Assembly: GCA_903858655.1 (NCBI GenBank)
Contig: CAIOJS010000058.1
Span: forward strand, 1 to 33,379
DNA length: 33,379 nucleotides
Source of the DNA: an uncultured bacterium
GTDB taxonomy: Bacteria > Bacteroidota > Bacteroidia > Bacteroidales > CAIWKO01
Reading direction: 5' to 3'
Below, piece by piece: positions 1-9,500 of this stretch. The notes under the pieces were generated by a model. It was given only the letters and a program-made list of their open reading frames with translations. It ran no database searches and was not told the DNA's origin. Both the position numbers and the translations under genes were made by a program. Positions within the stretch are counted from its first letter, which is position 1. Every line of letters begins with the position of its first letter.

Positions 1-60
1 CTTTGTTTAATCTGAACCTCCGTTTAATCAACTTTTATCAAAAGTTCCCAAACTATAGTA

Positions 61-420
61 TTTCATCCGATATTATTTTATAACATCCGATATTATTTTA
101 TAACATCCGATATTATTTTATAACTTCTGATATTATTTTATAACTTCTGATATTATTTTATAACTTCCGATATTATTTTATAACATCCGATATTATTTTA
201 TAACTTCCGATATTATTTTATAACATCCGATATTATTTTATAACTTCCGACATTATTTTATAACTTCTGATATTATTTTATAACATCCGATATTATAATA
301 TAATTCCCGATAATATTTTATTTCTTCCGATAATATTTTATTTCTTCTGATATTATTTTATTTCATCCGATGATATCCTTTTTCTTCCGATATACTGCTT
401 GTTTATCCGACATTATAATA
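61..420. repeat. Tandem array A1: 18 units, 20-bp period
   Basis: Eighteen head-to-tail 20-bp units with consensus TAACWTCYGATATTATTTTA. Inner units (81-280) are nearly identical and vary mainly at the W and Y positions. The last units (301-420) are degenerate, with TTTC replacing TAAC and internal changes such as GATGATATCC. There are no unique spacers, so this is not CRISPR. The period is not a multiple of three, which argues against coding. It lies downstream of the lpxH operon. A small hairpin (AACTTTT / AAAAGTT, 30-46) sits just before it. Confidence 0.97.
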
Positions 421-505
421 TTTCTTGACAAATAAAAAGAAGACGACTTACACGAATGCTTTCGTATAATCCATTATATTAAGTAGTTGAAAATCCAAGT
501 TGTTC

Positions 506-535
506 AAAGTATTTTTTTTATCAAAATACTTTTTT
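506..535 (+). terminator. Possible hairpin terminator
   Basis: Inverted repeat AAAGTATTTT (506-515) and AAAATACTTT (523-532) with a 7-nt loop, continuing into a short T stretch. It is AT-rich and weak, and lies between array A1 and the 3' end of the lpxH operon. It could end minus-strand transcription from lpxH or plus-strand transcription from the array side. The rest of 421-589 shows nothing recognisable. Confidence 0.35.
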
Positions 536-589
536 AAATAAGTGCCTATAATAATCATTAAAAAATTATTCCCTATCCCCATGCTCTTA

Positions 590-1351
590 CTAGCCTTCCT
601 CTTCAAATTTCTTCAACTCAAAGGTAGTTCCATCGAGTTCTCCGTAGGTGAAATTATAGAACCAATCGCCCAAATTGATGTAACGCGACGCTTCGCCCAC
701 GGGCATATCCATAGGCAAATGCCGATGTCCGAACACAAAAAGGTCTATCGGTTCTCGTTTGATGTGTTCATGGCAATACACCAAAAGGCGCTCCCGTTCG
801 TCCCCTTTATAGATGCTATCGCTGTTGCCGCGCGCCAAACGGCTGCGACGCGAAAAAAACAAACCCAAGCCCAAGGCAAAATTGGGATGCAGGCGGGCAT
901 AAAACCATTGACACACCTTGTTGGCAAACACTTTTTTGATAAACTTGTAGCCATAATCGCCCGGACCCACCCCGTCGCCATGCCCTATCATCATGCGCAG
1001 CCCATGCATCTGTTTGACCACGGGCGCGCGAAACAGGTCAATGCCCAACTCGCTAGGGAAATAATCGAACATCCACATGTCGTGGTTGCCCGTAAACAGA
1101 TGTATGCGGATGCCCGCGTCGGTCAGCTCGGCAAGTTTGCCCAACAGGCGCACATAGCCGCGGGGGATGACGGTTCGATATTCAAACCAAAAATCAAACA
1201 AATCGCCCAAGATATAAATCTCCGAAGCATCGGCTTTGATAGCATCGAGCCAAGCAATAAAGCGCTTTTCGCGCACCAGGCTTGCCGCGCGATTGGGGAT
1301 GCCGAAATGGCAATCCGAAACAAAATATATTTTCAAATGTTCCTGTGTCAA
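590..1351 (-). CDS. lpxH: UDP-2,3-diacylglucosamine diphosphatase (LpxH-like)
   Basis: A 253-aa calcineurin-like metallophosphoesterase. LpxH hydrolyses UDP-2,3-diacylglucosamine to lipid X plus UMP, an early lipid A step at the inner face of the cytoplasmic membrane. The full di-metal motif set is visible: SDCHFG (Asp13, His15), GDLFDFW (Asp50), GNHD (89-91), GHGD (123-126) and GHRH (208-211). Length fits the LpxH family (about 240-260 aa), and a hydrophobic/basic insertion around residues 140-175 matches the membrane-associating lid of LpxH-type enzymes. It is the last gene of a minus-strand operon, starting 9 nt after the upstream stop. A sister branch (LpxH2-like or generic UDP-sugar diphosphatase) cannot be fully excluded without phylogeny. 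Confidence 0.88.
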   Translation of the reverse strand: MTQEHLKIYFVSDCHFGIPNRAASLVREKRFIAWLDAIKADASEIYILGDLFDFWFEYRTVIPRGYVRLLGKLAELTDAGIRIHLFTGNHDMWMFDYFPSELGIDLFRAPVVKQMHGLRMMIGHGDGVGPGDYGYKFIKKVFANKVCQWFYARLHPNFALGLGLFFSRRSRLARGNSDSIYKGDERERLLVYCHEHIKREPIDLFVFGHRHLPMDMPVGEASRYINLGDWFYNFTYGELDGTTFELKKFEEEG

Positions 1352-1360
1352 CTTTTTATT

Positions 1361-2551
1361 TTAAAATTTATACATCTTATACAGCCGCGTCGAAAGTTCT
1401 TCCATGGTGATGCCGCGCTTGATAATCCGCCCGTCGCGGTCAATCAACAGCGCGTGGGGAATCGTTTCCAGCGCGTAGGTCTTCACCACAGGCGACTCCC
1501 ATTCCAACAAATCGCTCACGTTTATCCACGTGAGTTTGTATTTTCGAATAGCTTCTTCCCATTGTTGGCGATATTTGTCGAGCGAAACGGCATACACCGT
1601 GAAGCCCTTGGGTCCATATTTTTTCTGCATCCATTTCAGTGGGTCCAACACCTTTATGCTCGGCAGACTCGATGCCGCCCAAAACAACACCAGCGTAACT
1701 CTGCCTTTCAGGGACGATAAAGGCTGCGAAAACCCTCCAACATTCTTCAAAGAAATATCGGGCGCCATCATGCCCGTATCCAACTTGGCTTTGGCTGCCT
1801 GCAACTCCTGTTTAAAGGTTTTTATATCGCTTACGCGGATGTGGAGCTCCTCCACATAATCATTTTTCGGATATTGCAACATCAGCGAACTGTCCAACAT
1901 GGCGTAAAACGCAAAATCGTCACGCTCATTCAGCACCTTTTGTCTGCCGAAAATCTGATACAAAGCAAACAACGAAGCCAAGGAAGTGGGATTTTTTGTG
2001 ATGAACCCGCGAACAAACCTTTGTTGCTTTTCGTAAAGGATTTGATACAAGGAATCATTTTCTTTTTTTATTTTTTTATAGATAACGCTATCTTGGTGTC
2101 TCAATTGATTTATAAACAAGGAATCGGCTGTCTTATAATTCTTGCGTGTAAATTGCGTCAACTCATGCAACAGCTCAGAGCCTTGCGATCCGCTGACGCG
2201 ATATTCGTTTGCCAATTGCCGACTGTTGCCCGAGATTTCCACCGTTTCGCCTTTGTCCAACAAAAGCGTGATGAAATTATCGTTACTCATTTTGAGCATA
2301 TAAAAACAAATATCTTTGGGTTTATACCTGAAGCGGAACTCCCCGTTGTCATCAATTTTCATCGAATCCAAAGGTTTCAGGCTATCGGCTTTCATCTGAA
2401 CCAACACGATTTTTTCTCCATTAGTATTTTTTAATTTACCATGAAGGATAAACGTGTCGCTAGGAGTTTTGCTACGATTGCCGCAAGAAGCTGCCACCAA
2501 AACAAGCAGCGCGGCGCATGCCACCAAAAAAGAAAATCTATTTCTATTCAT
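1361..2551 (-). CDS. DUF4369/thioredoxin-fold lipoprotein lacking CXXC
   Basis: A 396-aa predicted lipoprotein: an N-terminal hydrophobic segment ends in VAASC with Cys23 as the likely lipidation site. Residues about 33-125 resemble the Bacteroidota DUF4369 beta-domain. A charged helical region follows (about 130-250), then a TlpA/AhpC-like thioredoxin fold from about 265 to the end, with a typical core (RVTLVLFW, cis-Pro context ETIPHALLIDRDGRII). Where family members have WxxWCxPC, this protein has WAASSLPS, so both redox cysteines are absent. Known relatives act as periplasmic thiol-disulfide reductases or resa-like proteins; this one is probably redox-inactive and may be a binding or chaperone-like variant. 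It sits 5 nt downstream of the membrane-anchored gene and 9 nt upstream of lpxH. Confidence 0.85.
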   Translation of the reverse strand: MNRNRFSFLVACAALLVLVAASCGNRSKTPSDTFILHGKLKNTNGEKIVLVQMKADSLKPLDSMKIDDNGEFRFRYKPKDICFYMLKMSNDNFITLLLDKGETVEISGNSRQLANEYRVSGSQGSELLHELTQFTRKNYKTADSLFINQLRHQDSVIYKKIKKENDSLYQILYEKQQRFVRGFITKNPTSLASLFALYQIFGRQKVLNERDDFAFYAMLDSSLMLQYPKNDYVEELHIRVSDIKTFKQELQAAKAKLDTGMMAPDISLKNVGGFSQPLSSLKGRVTLVLFWAASSLPSIKVLDPLKWMQKKYGPKGFTVYAVSLDKYRQQWEEAIRKYKLTWINVSDLLEWESPVVKTYALETIPHALLIDRDGRIIKRGITMEELSTRLYKMYKF

Positions 2552-2556
2552 AAAAA

Positions 2557-3126
2557 TTATTCTGTATTGCCAAAAGTATAAACCGTGGGTTGATAGGTCA
2601 CCACTATCGTGCCCAACCTTTTATCCAATCCCATGATGGGGCAAATGCAAATCAACACGGCATCTTTGCCCGTTTGGGTCATCACCTCGTTCACTGTAGC
2701 CAATTGCGACGCCACAGGACCTGCATACACATTGCCTTCGAATTTTTTATTGGTTGATAACGCCACGATGCCATCGGTTTTAATGATGGATATATCCTGC
2801 AAATCGGCAGTTTTCACCAATTCGTTCATATAACTATTCACCTGACCAATATTTTCGTGCAAAAGTTCGGAGCGCACCGCCCAAGAAAAAACCCGTGTCA
2901 GCGACTCTAAATTTTTTTGAGTGATACTTTTCACGGTGGTGCCTGCTTGCGCCCTAACCTCCGCCAGTTCGGTTTTATGTTTATCTTTCAAATTGTTTAT
3001 TTTGATGAGGTCGAACACATAAACCCCTGTCGGAATCAAAATCATCAAGCATAGAATGATGATATAAAAGATGGTTCTCGAACTTAATTGTTTCTTTTTT
3101 GGTGGTGTTTCTTTTTCTTTTTCCAT
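2557..3126 (-). CDS. Single-pass membrane protein, possible sensor-like periplasmic domain
   Basis: A 189-aa protein that I do not recognise as a named family. A lysine-rich cytoplasmic N-terminus (residues 1-16) precedes one transmembrane helix (about 18-38, TIFYIIILCLMILIPTGVYV). A short coiled-coil-like stretch follows (40-60), then an extracytoplasmic domain (about 70-189). The segment DISIIKTDGIVALSTNKKFEG resembles the central strands of PAS/CACHE-type sensor domains, but no signalling output domain is present. First gene of the operon with the thioredoxin-fold lipoprotein (5-nt gap) and lpxH, so an envelope role is likely by context only. Confidence 0.75.
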   Translation of the reverse strand: MEKEKETPPKKKQLSSRTIFYIIILCLMILIPTGVYVFDLIKINNLKDKHKTELAEVRAQAGTTVKSITQKNLESLTRVFSWAVRSELLHENIGQVNSYMNELVKTADLQDISIIKTDGIVALSTNKKFEGNVYAGPVASQLATVNEVMTQTGKDAVLICICPIMGLDKRLGTIVVTYQPTVYTFGNTE

Positions 3127-3210
3127 GATTCAATAACGTATTTAAAATACAAACCTACACATTTTTTCAAAAACATTTAAAAAAAAACGTTCATTGTCAC
3201 GAATTTTTTT

Positions 3211-3218
3211 TACTTTTG
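3211..3218 (+). promoter_or_regulatory. -7 box for tRNA-Cys
   Basis: TACTTTTG matches the Bacteroidota housekeeping -7 consensus TAnnTTTG and lies 10 nt before the mature tRNA 5' end. No convincing -33 TTTG is visible at the normal spacing. Confidence 0.7.
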
Positions 3219-3228
3219 CACCCGCAAT

Positions 3229-3299
3229 GGTACCATAGCCGAGCGGTTAGGCAGAGGTCTGCAAAACCTCCCACAGCGGTTCGAATCCGCTTGGTACCT
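3229..3299 (+). tRNA. tRNA-Cys (anticodon GCA)
   Basis: A cloverleaf folds by eye. The 7-bp acceptor is GGTACCA (3229-3235) with TGGTACC (3292-3298), followed by discriminator T, as expected for tRNA-Cys. The anticodon stem is GAGGT/ACCTC with loop CTGCAAA, putting anticodon GCA at 3261-3263. The T-arm GCGGTTCGAATCCGC is canonical. CCA is not encoded. The 71-nt length is normal for a class I tRNA with a short D-loop. Confidence 0.97.
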
Positions 3300-3350
3300 C
3301 TAAAATGCTTGAAAACAGCAATAAAGAAAAACGCAAAACGAATGCATTAC

Positions 3351-3387
3351 AAAGAAAGGAGTCCACTAGGGCTCCTTTCTTTTTTTT
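3351..3387 (+). terminator. Strong intrinsic terminator after tRNA-Cys
   Basis: A 14-bp stem, AAAGAAAGGAGTCC (3351-3364) with GGGCTCCTTTCTTT (3369-3382; one T-G pair), loop ACTA, running into an uninterrupted T tract to 3387. It ends the tRNA transcript about 50 nt past the tRNA 3' end. Confidence 0.9.
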
Positions 3388-3537
3388 CATCTCTTTCTTC
3401 CACCTTTGTTAATTTTGAGGACCGACAAGCTATATTTGTTGGATAGGGTCGCGACTCCGTTAAAAAAACATCTTTTATTGATGATGCATTTCGAGCACAA
3501 AAGCACAAAAGAAATGAAATCATAACACGAAAACTCG

Positions 3538-3545
3538 TAACTTTG
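3538..3545 (+). promoter_or_regulatory. -7 box for the M13 peptidase unit
   Basis: TAACTTTG fits TAnnTTTG. A start of transcription a few bases downstream would fall just before the ATG of the 46-codon ORF at 3559, giving an almost leaderless small ORF. No clear -33 element. Confidence 0.55.
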
Positions 3546-3558
3546 TACAAAATTATTA

Positions 3559-3699
3559 ATGAGAAAACTCCAAGGCAAAATCAGCAGCTTCGATGTGGTC
3601 CATTTTCATCCACAGGAAACGATTCGTTTGCTCGATTTTGTAGGAGGAGAGAAAAAAGTAAATTATCGTAAACAACAAAAATCAAAATCAGTATTATGA
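3559..3699 (+). CDS. Small ORF (46 aa) translationally overlapping the M13 peptidase
   Basis: Reads MRKLQGKISSFDVVHFHPQE… to a TGA that overlaps the ATG of the downstream peptidase in the classic ATGA arrangement. The peptide is mixed-composition and soluble, with no signal sequence, membrane span or family I recognise. It begins 13 nt after a -7 box. It could be a real small protein, a leader ORF that couples ribosomes to the peptidase start, or the remnant of a longer gene. A purine-rich GTAGGAGGAGAG inside it (about 3640-3651) is too far from 3696 (roughly 45 nt) to act as a normal SD. Confidence 0.4.
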   Translation: MRKLQGKISSFDVVHFHPQETIRLLDFVGGEKKVNYRKQQKSKSVL

Positions 3700-5738
3700 A
3701 AAAACTACTATCCATTTCCGCTTTCGTAATCCTTGTCTTACTAGGATTATCATCATGTCATCAACCAAAAAAAGATCAGGGGAATGATGCCTTGCTCGCC
3801 CATATTGATTCCACAGTTAAACCGGGAACCGATTTTTTTCAATATGCCAATGGCAAATGGTTTAAGCAAAATCCGATTCCTGCCAGCGAACAAAGCAATG
3901 GCATTTGGCAGTTGATACAGGATACTATCAATGCGCAGATTCGTAAAGTATGCGAATCGTCGGCAGCCATAAAAGATGCGCCAAAAGGCAGCAACAAACA
4001 AAAGATTGGCGATTTTTTTTTCACGGGGATGGATAGCGTAAATCTGAATAAAAAAGGTTTGGCAGATCTAAAAAGTGATTTCGATGCTATTGATGTATTG
4101 AAAGACATACCTGGCATTATAAAAGAAGCAGCGTATATTCACATGGTTGCTAACTCACCTTTGTTTGGATTTTATGTGGCTCAGGATGATAAAAAAAGTA
4201 GTAAGATTGCTGTTTTTCTGAGTCAGGGCGGATTGAGTTTACCCGACCGAAATTATTATTTTGATAAGGATGCCCGCGCGGTAACGGTTCGCCAGAAGTT
4301 TATCATCCATCTCGAAAATGTTTTTTCACTGATGGGATATGCTGCCGATAAAGCCAAAGCAAGTGCCACAAATTTGATGAAACTCGAAACTTCCCTTGCC
4401 CAGGTTTCAAGAAAAAGAGAAGATTTACGCGACCCGTGGAAGAATTATAACAAAATGACGTTTAAACAAGTTAGCGAACTTACTCCTAACATTGATTGGA
4501 AATTATTTATGGATGGCGTAGGTTTGCATACTATTGATAGTGTAATTGTAGGTCAGCCCGAATTCCTCAAAGCCTTGAATGGCTATCTGAAGACCTACAG
4601 CATTGACCAATGGAAGGATTATTTAAAATATCAATTGGTTAGGGGTGTTGCCCGCTATGTGGATGATAAAACTTATAAGGAGTTTTTCAGCTTTTATTCC
4701 TCCACTTTGCGCGGTGTTCAAGAGCCCAAACCTCGTTGGAAACGCGTAGTAGAAGAAACCGATGGCTCCTTGGGAGAACTTATTGGTCAGGTGTATGTGG
4801 ATGAATATCTGCCCAAAGGAACCAAAGAAAAACTTGTGGAGATTGGCAATGCCATCAAAACTGTGTTTGGTGAGCGCATAAAAGCCCTCGATTGGATGAG
4901 CCCCGTTACCAAAGATAAGGCACTTGCCAAACTAAATGCCGTGATTATGAAAGTGGGATATCCCGATAAATGGAAGGATTTAAGTAGTATGCAAATTGAC
5001 CGCAGCTCGTTTGTTAAAAATGTGATGGCTGCCAACAAATGGGAAACTGCCTATGAGATTGCCAAATACGGCAAGCCTGTTGACCGCACCGAATGGGATA
5101 TGGAACCGCAAACCTATAATGCATATTACAACCCATCGAACAACGAAATTGTGATACCGGGATGTAATATACTTGTGCCGGGCTATGAAGGCAAACTGGC
5201 TGACGATGCGTTGCTTTATTCAATAATTGGCGCCACTTTCGGGCATGAAATGACGCATGGTTTCGACGATCAGGGCTGCAAATATAATGCTCAGGGCAAT
5301 CTGCAAAACTGGTGGACCACCGAGGATAGTGCTAAATTCTTTGCCAAAACCAAGATGATTGTAAAGCAATTTAATAGTTATATTGCTGTAGATAGTTTGC
5401 ACATAAATGGTGAACTTACGCAAGGCGAAAACATCGCCGATTTGGGTGGAATAATATTTGCGTATGTGGCTTTTCAAAAAACAGAACAATATAAAAAAAA
5501 TCAAATGATAGCCGGCTTGAATCCTGCGCAACGTTTTTTCTTGGGATATGCCTTGGCATGGATGGTGAATGAACGCCCTGAAGCTACCGCCAATCAGGTG
5601 AAAAGCAACGAACATTCCCCGGCTAAATTCCGTGTAAACGGACCTCTATCTGATATGCCTGAGTTTTATGAAGCTTTCGGCGTGAAACAAGGAGATAAAA
5701 TGTGGCTACCCGATAGTTTAAGAGTAAGAATCTGGTAA
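3696..5738 (+). CDS. M13 (neprilysin/PepO) family zinc metallopeptidase, lipoprotein
   Basis: A 680-aa lipoprotein endopeptidase. The N-terminus is MKKLLSISAF… with lipobox LSSC and Cys21 as the lipidated residue, so the enzyme is likely anchored in the envelope. Peptidase_M13_N covers about residues 40-425 and the catalytic M13 domain about 470-680. Diagnostic motifs are all present: substrate-positioning NAYYNPSNNEIVIPG from residue 475, zinc ligands HEMTH at 517-521, and ENIAD with third ligand Glu578 and Asp582 followed by LGG. The protein ends in the family-typical arginine-rich …RVRIW. Length is normal for PepO-type enzymes, which cleave oligopeptides of up to a few dozen residues. The start is fixed by the signal peptide and by the ATGA overlap with the preceding small ORF. 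Confidence 0.95.
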   Translation: MKKLLSISAFVILVLLGLSSCHQPKKDQGNDALLAHIDSTVKPGTDFFQYANGKWFKQNPIPASEQSNGIWQLIQDTINAQIRKVCESSAAIKDAPKGSNKQKIGDFFFTGMDSVNLNKKGLADLKSDFDAIDVLKDIPGIIKEAAYIHMVANSPLFGFYVAQDDKKSSKIAVFLSQGGLSLPDRNYYFDKDARAVTVRQKFIIHLENVFSLMGYAADKAKASATNLMKLETSLAQVSRKREDLRDPWKNYNKMTFKQVSELTPNIDWKLFMDGVGLHTIDSVIVGQPEFLKALNGYLKTYSIDQWKDYLKYQLVRGVARYVDDKTYKEFFSFYSSTLRGVQEPKPRWKRVVEETDGSLGELIGQVYVDEYLPKGTKEKLVEIGNAIKTVFGERIKALDWMSPVTKDKALAKLNAVIMKVGYPDKWKDLSSMQIDRSSFVKNVMAANKWETAYEIAKYGKPVDRTEWDMEPQTYNAYYNPSNNEIVIPGCNILVPGYEGKLADDALLYSIIGATFGHEMTHGFDDQGCKYNAQGNLQNWWTTEDSAKFFAKTKMIVKQFNSYIAVDSLHINGELTQGENIADLGGIIFAYVAFQKTEQYKKNQMIAGLNPAQRFFLGYALAWMVNERPEATANQVKSNEHSPAKFRVNGPLSDMPEFYEAFGVKQGDKMWLPDSLRVRIW

Positions 5739-5758
5739 GAGGATAAGATATTTTATAC

Positions 5759-5797
5759 AAAAGGAGGGACGATTTTTTTTGCTCCTCCTTTTTTTTA
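5759..5797 (+). terminator. Intrinsic terminator of the M13 peptidase gene
   Basis: AAAGGAGG (5760-5767) pairs with CCTCCTTT (5784-5791), followed by a T tract to 5796. The loop is 16 nt and T-rich. It lies 20 nt after the stop codon. Confidence 0.85.
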
Positions 5798-6447
5798 TGC
5801 CATTTAAACTTAACCCTTCTTTTATCGAAAGGTTTCTTGAAAACATTCTATTTTGATAAAGAATTAAGTGAGTTCAGAGTGATATTGACTTAGATTGAAA
5901 TAATAATTTGCTTATTAATGTCGGCATAAGGTGTTTGTCGTACGAGTTAGCAATATTTTACGTTTTATTTCTTGCTATGCTAGGGAGATATCCATAGCAA
6001 GAAATCCCCCCCCAATGCATTTTAATTTATTTGGTGATATATGATTTTCAACTCAAGAATCCATGTTGATATAAATCAAGTTCACATTAGGGATTAATTA
6101 ACTTTTGAAAAAGAACAATAATTCCATATATCTTTTTAAAGTGTTTAATTTTTCTTAAAAATATGTATTAAAAAGTTAAAAACCCTATTCTTAAAGCAAG
6201 CTTTTTTATTTTTTGGAAGATTAATATGTCATACTTTTTAATGATTGATGCTGTAAAAAAATTGATTATTAATGTTACAAAAATTGATTTATATCATTCT
6301 TACAATGTTGTCAAAATTTAAAGATATCTCCTATAAGTCACATTGACTGTGATTTAAAATTCATAATTCTTCTGTAGCCTTTAAATGCAAAAAAGCACAT
6401 TTCACTTCCATAAATATTTACGAAAATTGAATCAAAATTCCGAACAA
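5798..6447. other. AT-rich gap without genes; one perfect hairpin
   Basis: No plausible coding frame on either strand. The only structure seen is a perfect inverted repeat, ATTTCTTGCTATG (5967-5979) and CATAGCAAGAAAT (5993-6005), with a 13-nt loop. It is followed at once by eight C residues (6006-6013), not by T, so it is not a normal terminator. The remainder is A/T-rich sequence upstream of the giant-protein operon and may carry regulatory sites that I cannot identify. Confidence 0.6.
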
Positions 6448-6478
6448 TTGAAAGATAATATCGAATAATATACTTTTG
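6448..6478 (+). promoter_or_regulatory. Promoter of the giant surface-protein operon
   Basis: A -33 TTG (6448-6450), a 20-bp spacer and a -7 TACTTTTG (6471-6478) match the Bacteroidota sigma-ABfr pattern. The start codon is at 6565, giving a 5' leader of roughly 80 nt that is AT-rich and has no SD, as usual for the phylum. Confidence 0.75.
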
Positions 6479-6564
6479 CTTTTTAAAATATTAATGCTAT
6501 TGACAATTCTTTGCATTGAAAGAAAAAATATATTAATCAACAAATAAATCAATTATTAATTTTT

Positions 6565-9500
6565 ATGAAACAACAAATTACACGAAAAGCCCGATATTTA
6601 GGGCTTAAACTAACAGTGGTTCTCATTTTTGTCATGCTTATGTGCGGACAAGGCTGGGGACAAACGGCAGGAACTTTGTCGTTTACTCTTAATCCTGTGG
6701 CACATACGATTGCAAGTTACCAACCAAAGCATTTAGCTGCTGCTTGGATTGAAAGTGCATCAGGAACATTTATTAAGACGCGGGACAGACTTTCATCTTC
6801 GGGTAATGCTTCGAGCCATTTACTCTCTTGGAAAGCAGCATCAGTGCAAAGCGTTACCGATGCAAATGCCGGAGCTACTTTAGCTAATTATACTGCCCCC
6901 GTTACTATTACACCATGGACTGGCAACGATTTAACAGGCACCACACCCTATTATTTAGTTCCAGATGGCGATTACAAAGTTTGGTTTGAATTTGCGTGGG
7001 ACGACCCAGCCGGACCTGCCACGGAGGATTATATTTCGGTTCAATTTACGAAAGGACCAAATCCAGTAACCATTACTCCTGCTAATGTTACTAACTTTAC
7101 AGGAATATCATTGATATGGACTCCAAGTTTTACCAATACAATTACAACTTCAGCAGTAGCTCCAACAACATATGCTGCAGGAGCCGCAGTAAGTGTCCCT
7201 TTTACAATTGGAGGAGGTACTGTATATAATAATAATTTATGGACAGCGCAATTATCTGATGCTTCAGGAAGTTTTGCCAGCCCAGTTACTATAGGATCTT
7301 TAACAAGTGCTACCGCTGGAACTGTATCAACGACCTTGCCTGCCGGAACTCCAAGTGGAACAGGCTATAGAATTAGAGTGGTTGGGAGCCAACCTTCAAC
7401 AATCGGATCTAATAATGGAGCAAATATTACTGTTACAAATGGTATTTCACCAACCTTAACTGCAACAGTAGGAGCGACGGTGGATAATCCATTTGTTGTT
7501 ACTTTTACAGATGATCCAGCTTGGAGAGCCGCAGTTACAGGAATAAAGATTGGAGGAGTTGCATTAACTTCAGGATACGCGATAGGTGCCGGGACTATTA
7601 CTTTTACACCTTCGGCTTCTTTACCTATAAGTTTATTACAAAGTTCGGGTTTGAAAAATATTGTTGTAAGTGCTGCTGCATATGGTGATGCAAGTGTAAA
7701 CCAACAATTAGATGCTGGTGTTTCTTCTAAATTAGGTATTAAAACACAGCCTATTTCTCCTTTAATAAACGGAGCAGTATTTGCTACTCAACCAGCTATT
7801 TATATACAAGACCAATATGGAAACACAACCACCAGCACTGCTACTGTGACAGCTGCTGTTGGAACAGGCACCTGGACATTGGGAGGAACAACATTATCAA
7901 CTGCCATAGTAGGAACTGCAACTTATACCGATTTAACTGCAACCACTGCTATTTTAGGTGGTTCAACAATATTATTTACGTCGCCTGGTTTAACCTCAGT
8001 TTCATCGAACACATTTTTTATTCCTTTCCCATTAACTGGTACTTTTAATGTTGGCACCGGTGGCGATTTTACCTCTTTTACACGTCCTGATGGTTTATTC
8101 TCTGTAATTAATGCATCCGGCTTATCAGGCAATGTCACAATTAATGTTATCAGTGATATTACTACAGAAAACGGTGCAGTAGCATTAAATCAATGGACAG
8201 AAACCGGCGTTGGTGGTTATACGCTAACAGTTCAACCTAGCGGTGGAGTTACGAGAACTTTATCGGGTACGATTGCCGGTCCGTTATTTAATTTCAATGG
8301 CGCAGACCGTGTAACCATTAATGGTTTGAATACAGGTGGCAACGCTCTTTTTATTTCAAATTTAAGTACGGCAGCAACTGCTGGGACTTCAACTATACAG
8401 TTTATAAATGATGCAACCAATAATACTATCACCAATTGCTCGATACTTGGTTCAACTACTGCATCAACATCAGTTAACGGGGGTAATGTTTTGTTTAATA
8501 CAGGAACTGTTACCGGTAATGATAATAACACCATCTCCTATTGTAAAATTGGACCTGCCGGAACGAATTTACCTTCAAAAGGCGTTTGTGCTAATGGAAG
8601 TACAACTTCTGCAGCAATTGCCAATAGTACTATTAGTATAACCAACTGCGAAATTTATGATTTTTTCCTGACAGGAGGTTGTGCAGGTATTTACGCTTTG
8701 ACAGGAAATACAGACTGGAGTATTACCAATAATAAAATTTACCAGACTGCAACGAGAACATTTACTGCAGCAGGAACGATGAGTGGAATTTATTTTGTTA
8801 ATTCAACCTATGGAGACAATGTTCAGATTACGGGAAATACAATTGGTTATGCTTCCAATGCAGGAACTGGCACCTTTACATTAACTGGTAGTAGTATAGC
8901 AGGTGTTTTTCAGGCGATATATATGCAGACAATGTCAACATCAGCGGTTGCTTGTACCATAAACAATAATATTATTTCTGATATTTCATTTACATCTTCA
9001 TCAGGAGCTTTTACTGGTATTTATAATAACTCTTCAGCTTCATCAAATACCATTAATATTAATGGCAATCAGATAAAAAATATTGCTCTATTAACCACAA
9101 CAGGTACTGCTCAAGCCATTTATACCGGTTCGGCAACAACATTGAATTGTAATTCGAACACTATTGATGGTATCACAAGAAATGCGGCGGGTACTTATTA
9201 TATAATAAGATATAACGCTCCAACCGCTATAACTTTAAATGGGAATATAATTAGAAATATTGCGTCGAATATTACAAGTTCCACATCTGCATTTTATGCA
9301 GTTTATTGTAGCGGTTCAGTAACGACGGAGAACTTTATTGGCAATACAATTTATAATTTAACATCTACTGCTACCGGGGCTATGAATATTATTGGATGGT
9401 ATTCGTCATCATCTAATGGAACAAAGACGATTCAAAACAACAAATTCTACAATTTTACTGTAGGTGTTGGTTCCGGAGTACTCTATGGAATACGTTATGC

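Noticed and set aside
61-420. CRISPR array
   Set aside because: The whole 20-bp unit repeats without unique spacers, and no cas gene is in the window. The same holds for the other five arrays.
542-1720. Long plus-strand open frame of 392 codons
   Set aside because: It is the mirror of the lpxH and thioredoxin-fold genes, whose minus-strand products carry complete family motifs; its own product is rich in His/Gln/Arg without any domain.
3347-3578. Minus-strand small ORFs after the tRNA
   Set aside because: They run through the tRNA terminator hairpin, have no promoter and show no protein-like composition.
5967-6005. Intrinsic terminator
   Set aside because: The stem is perfect, but it is followed by C8 on plus and by mixed A-rich sequence on minus, not by a U tract.
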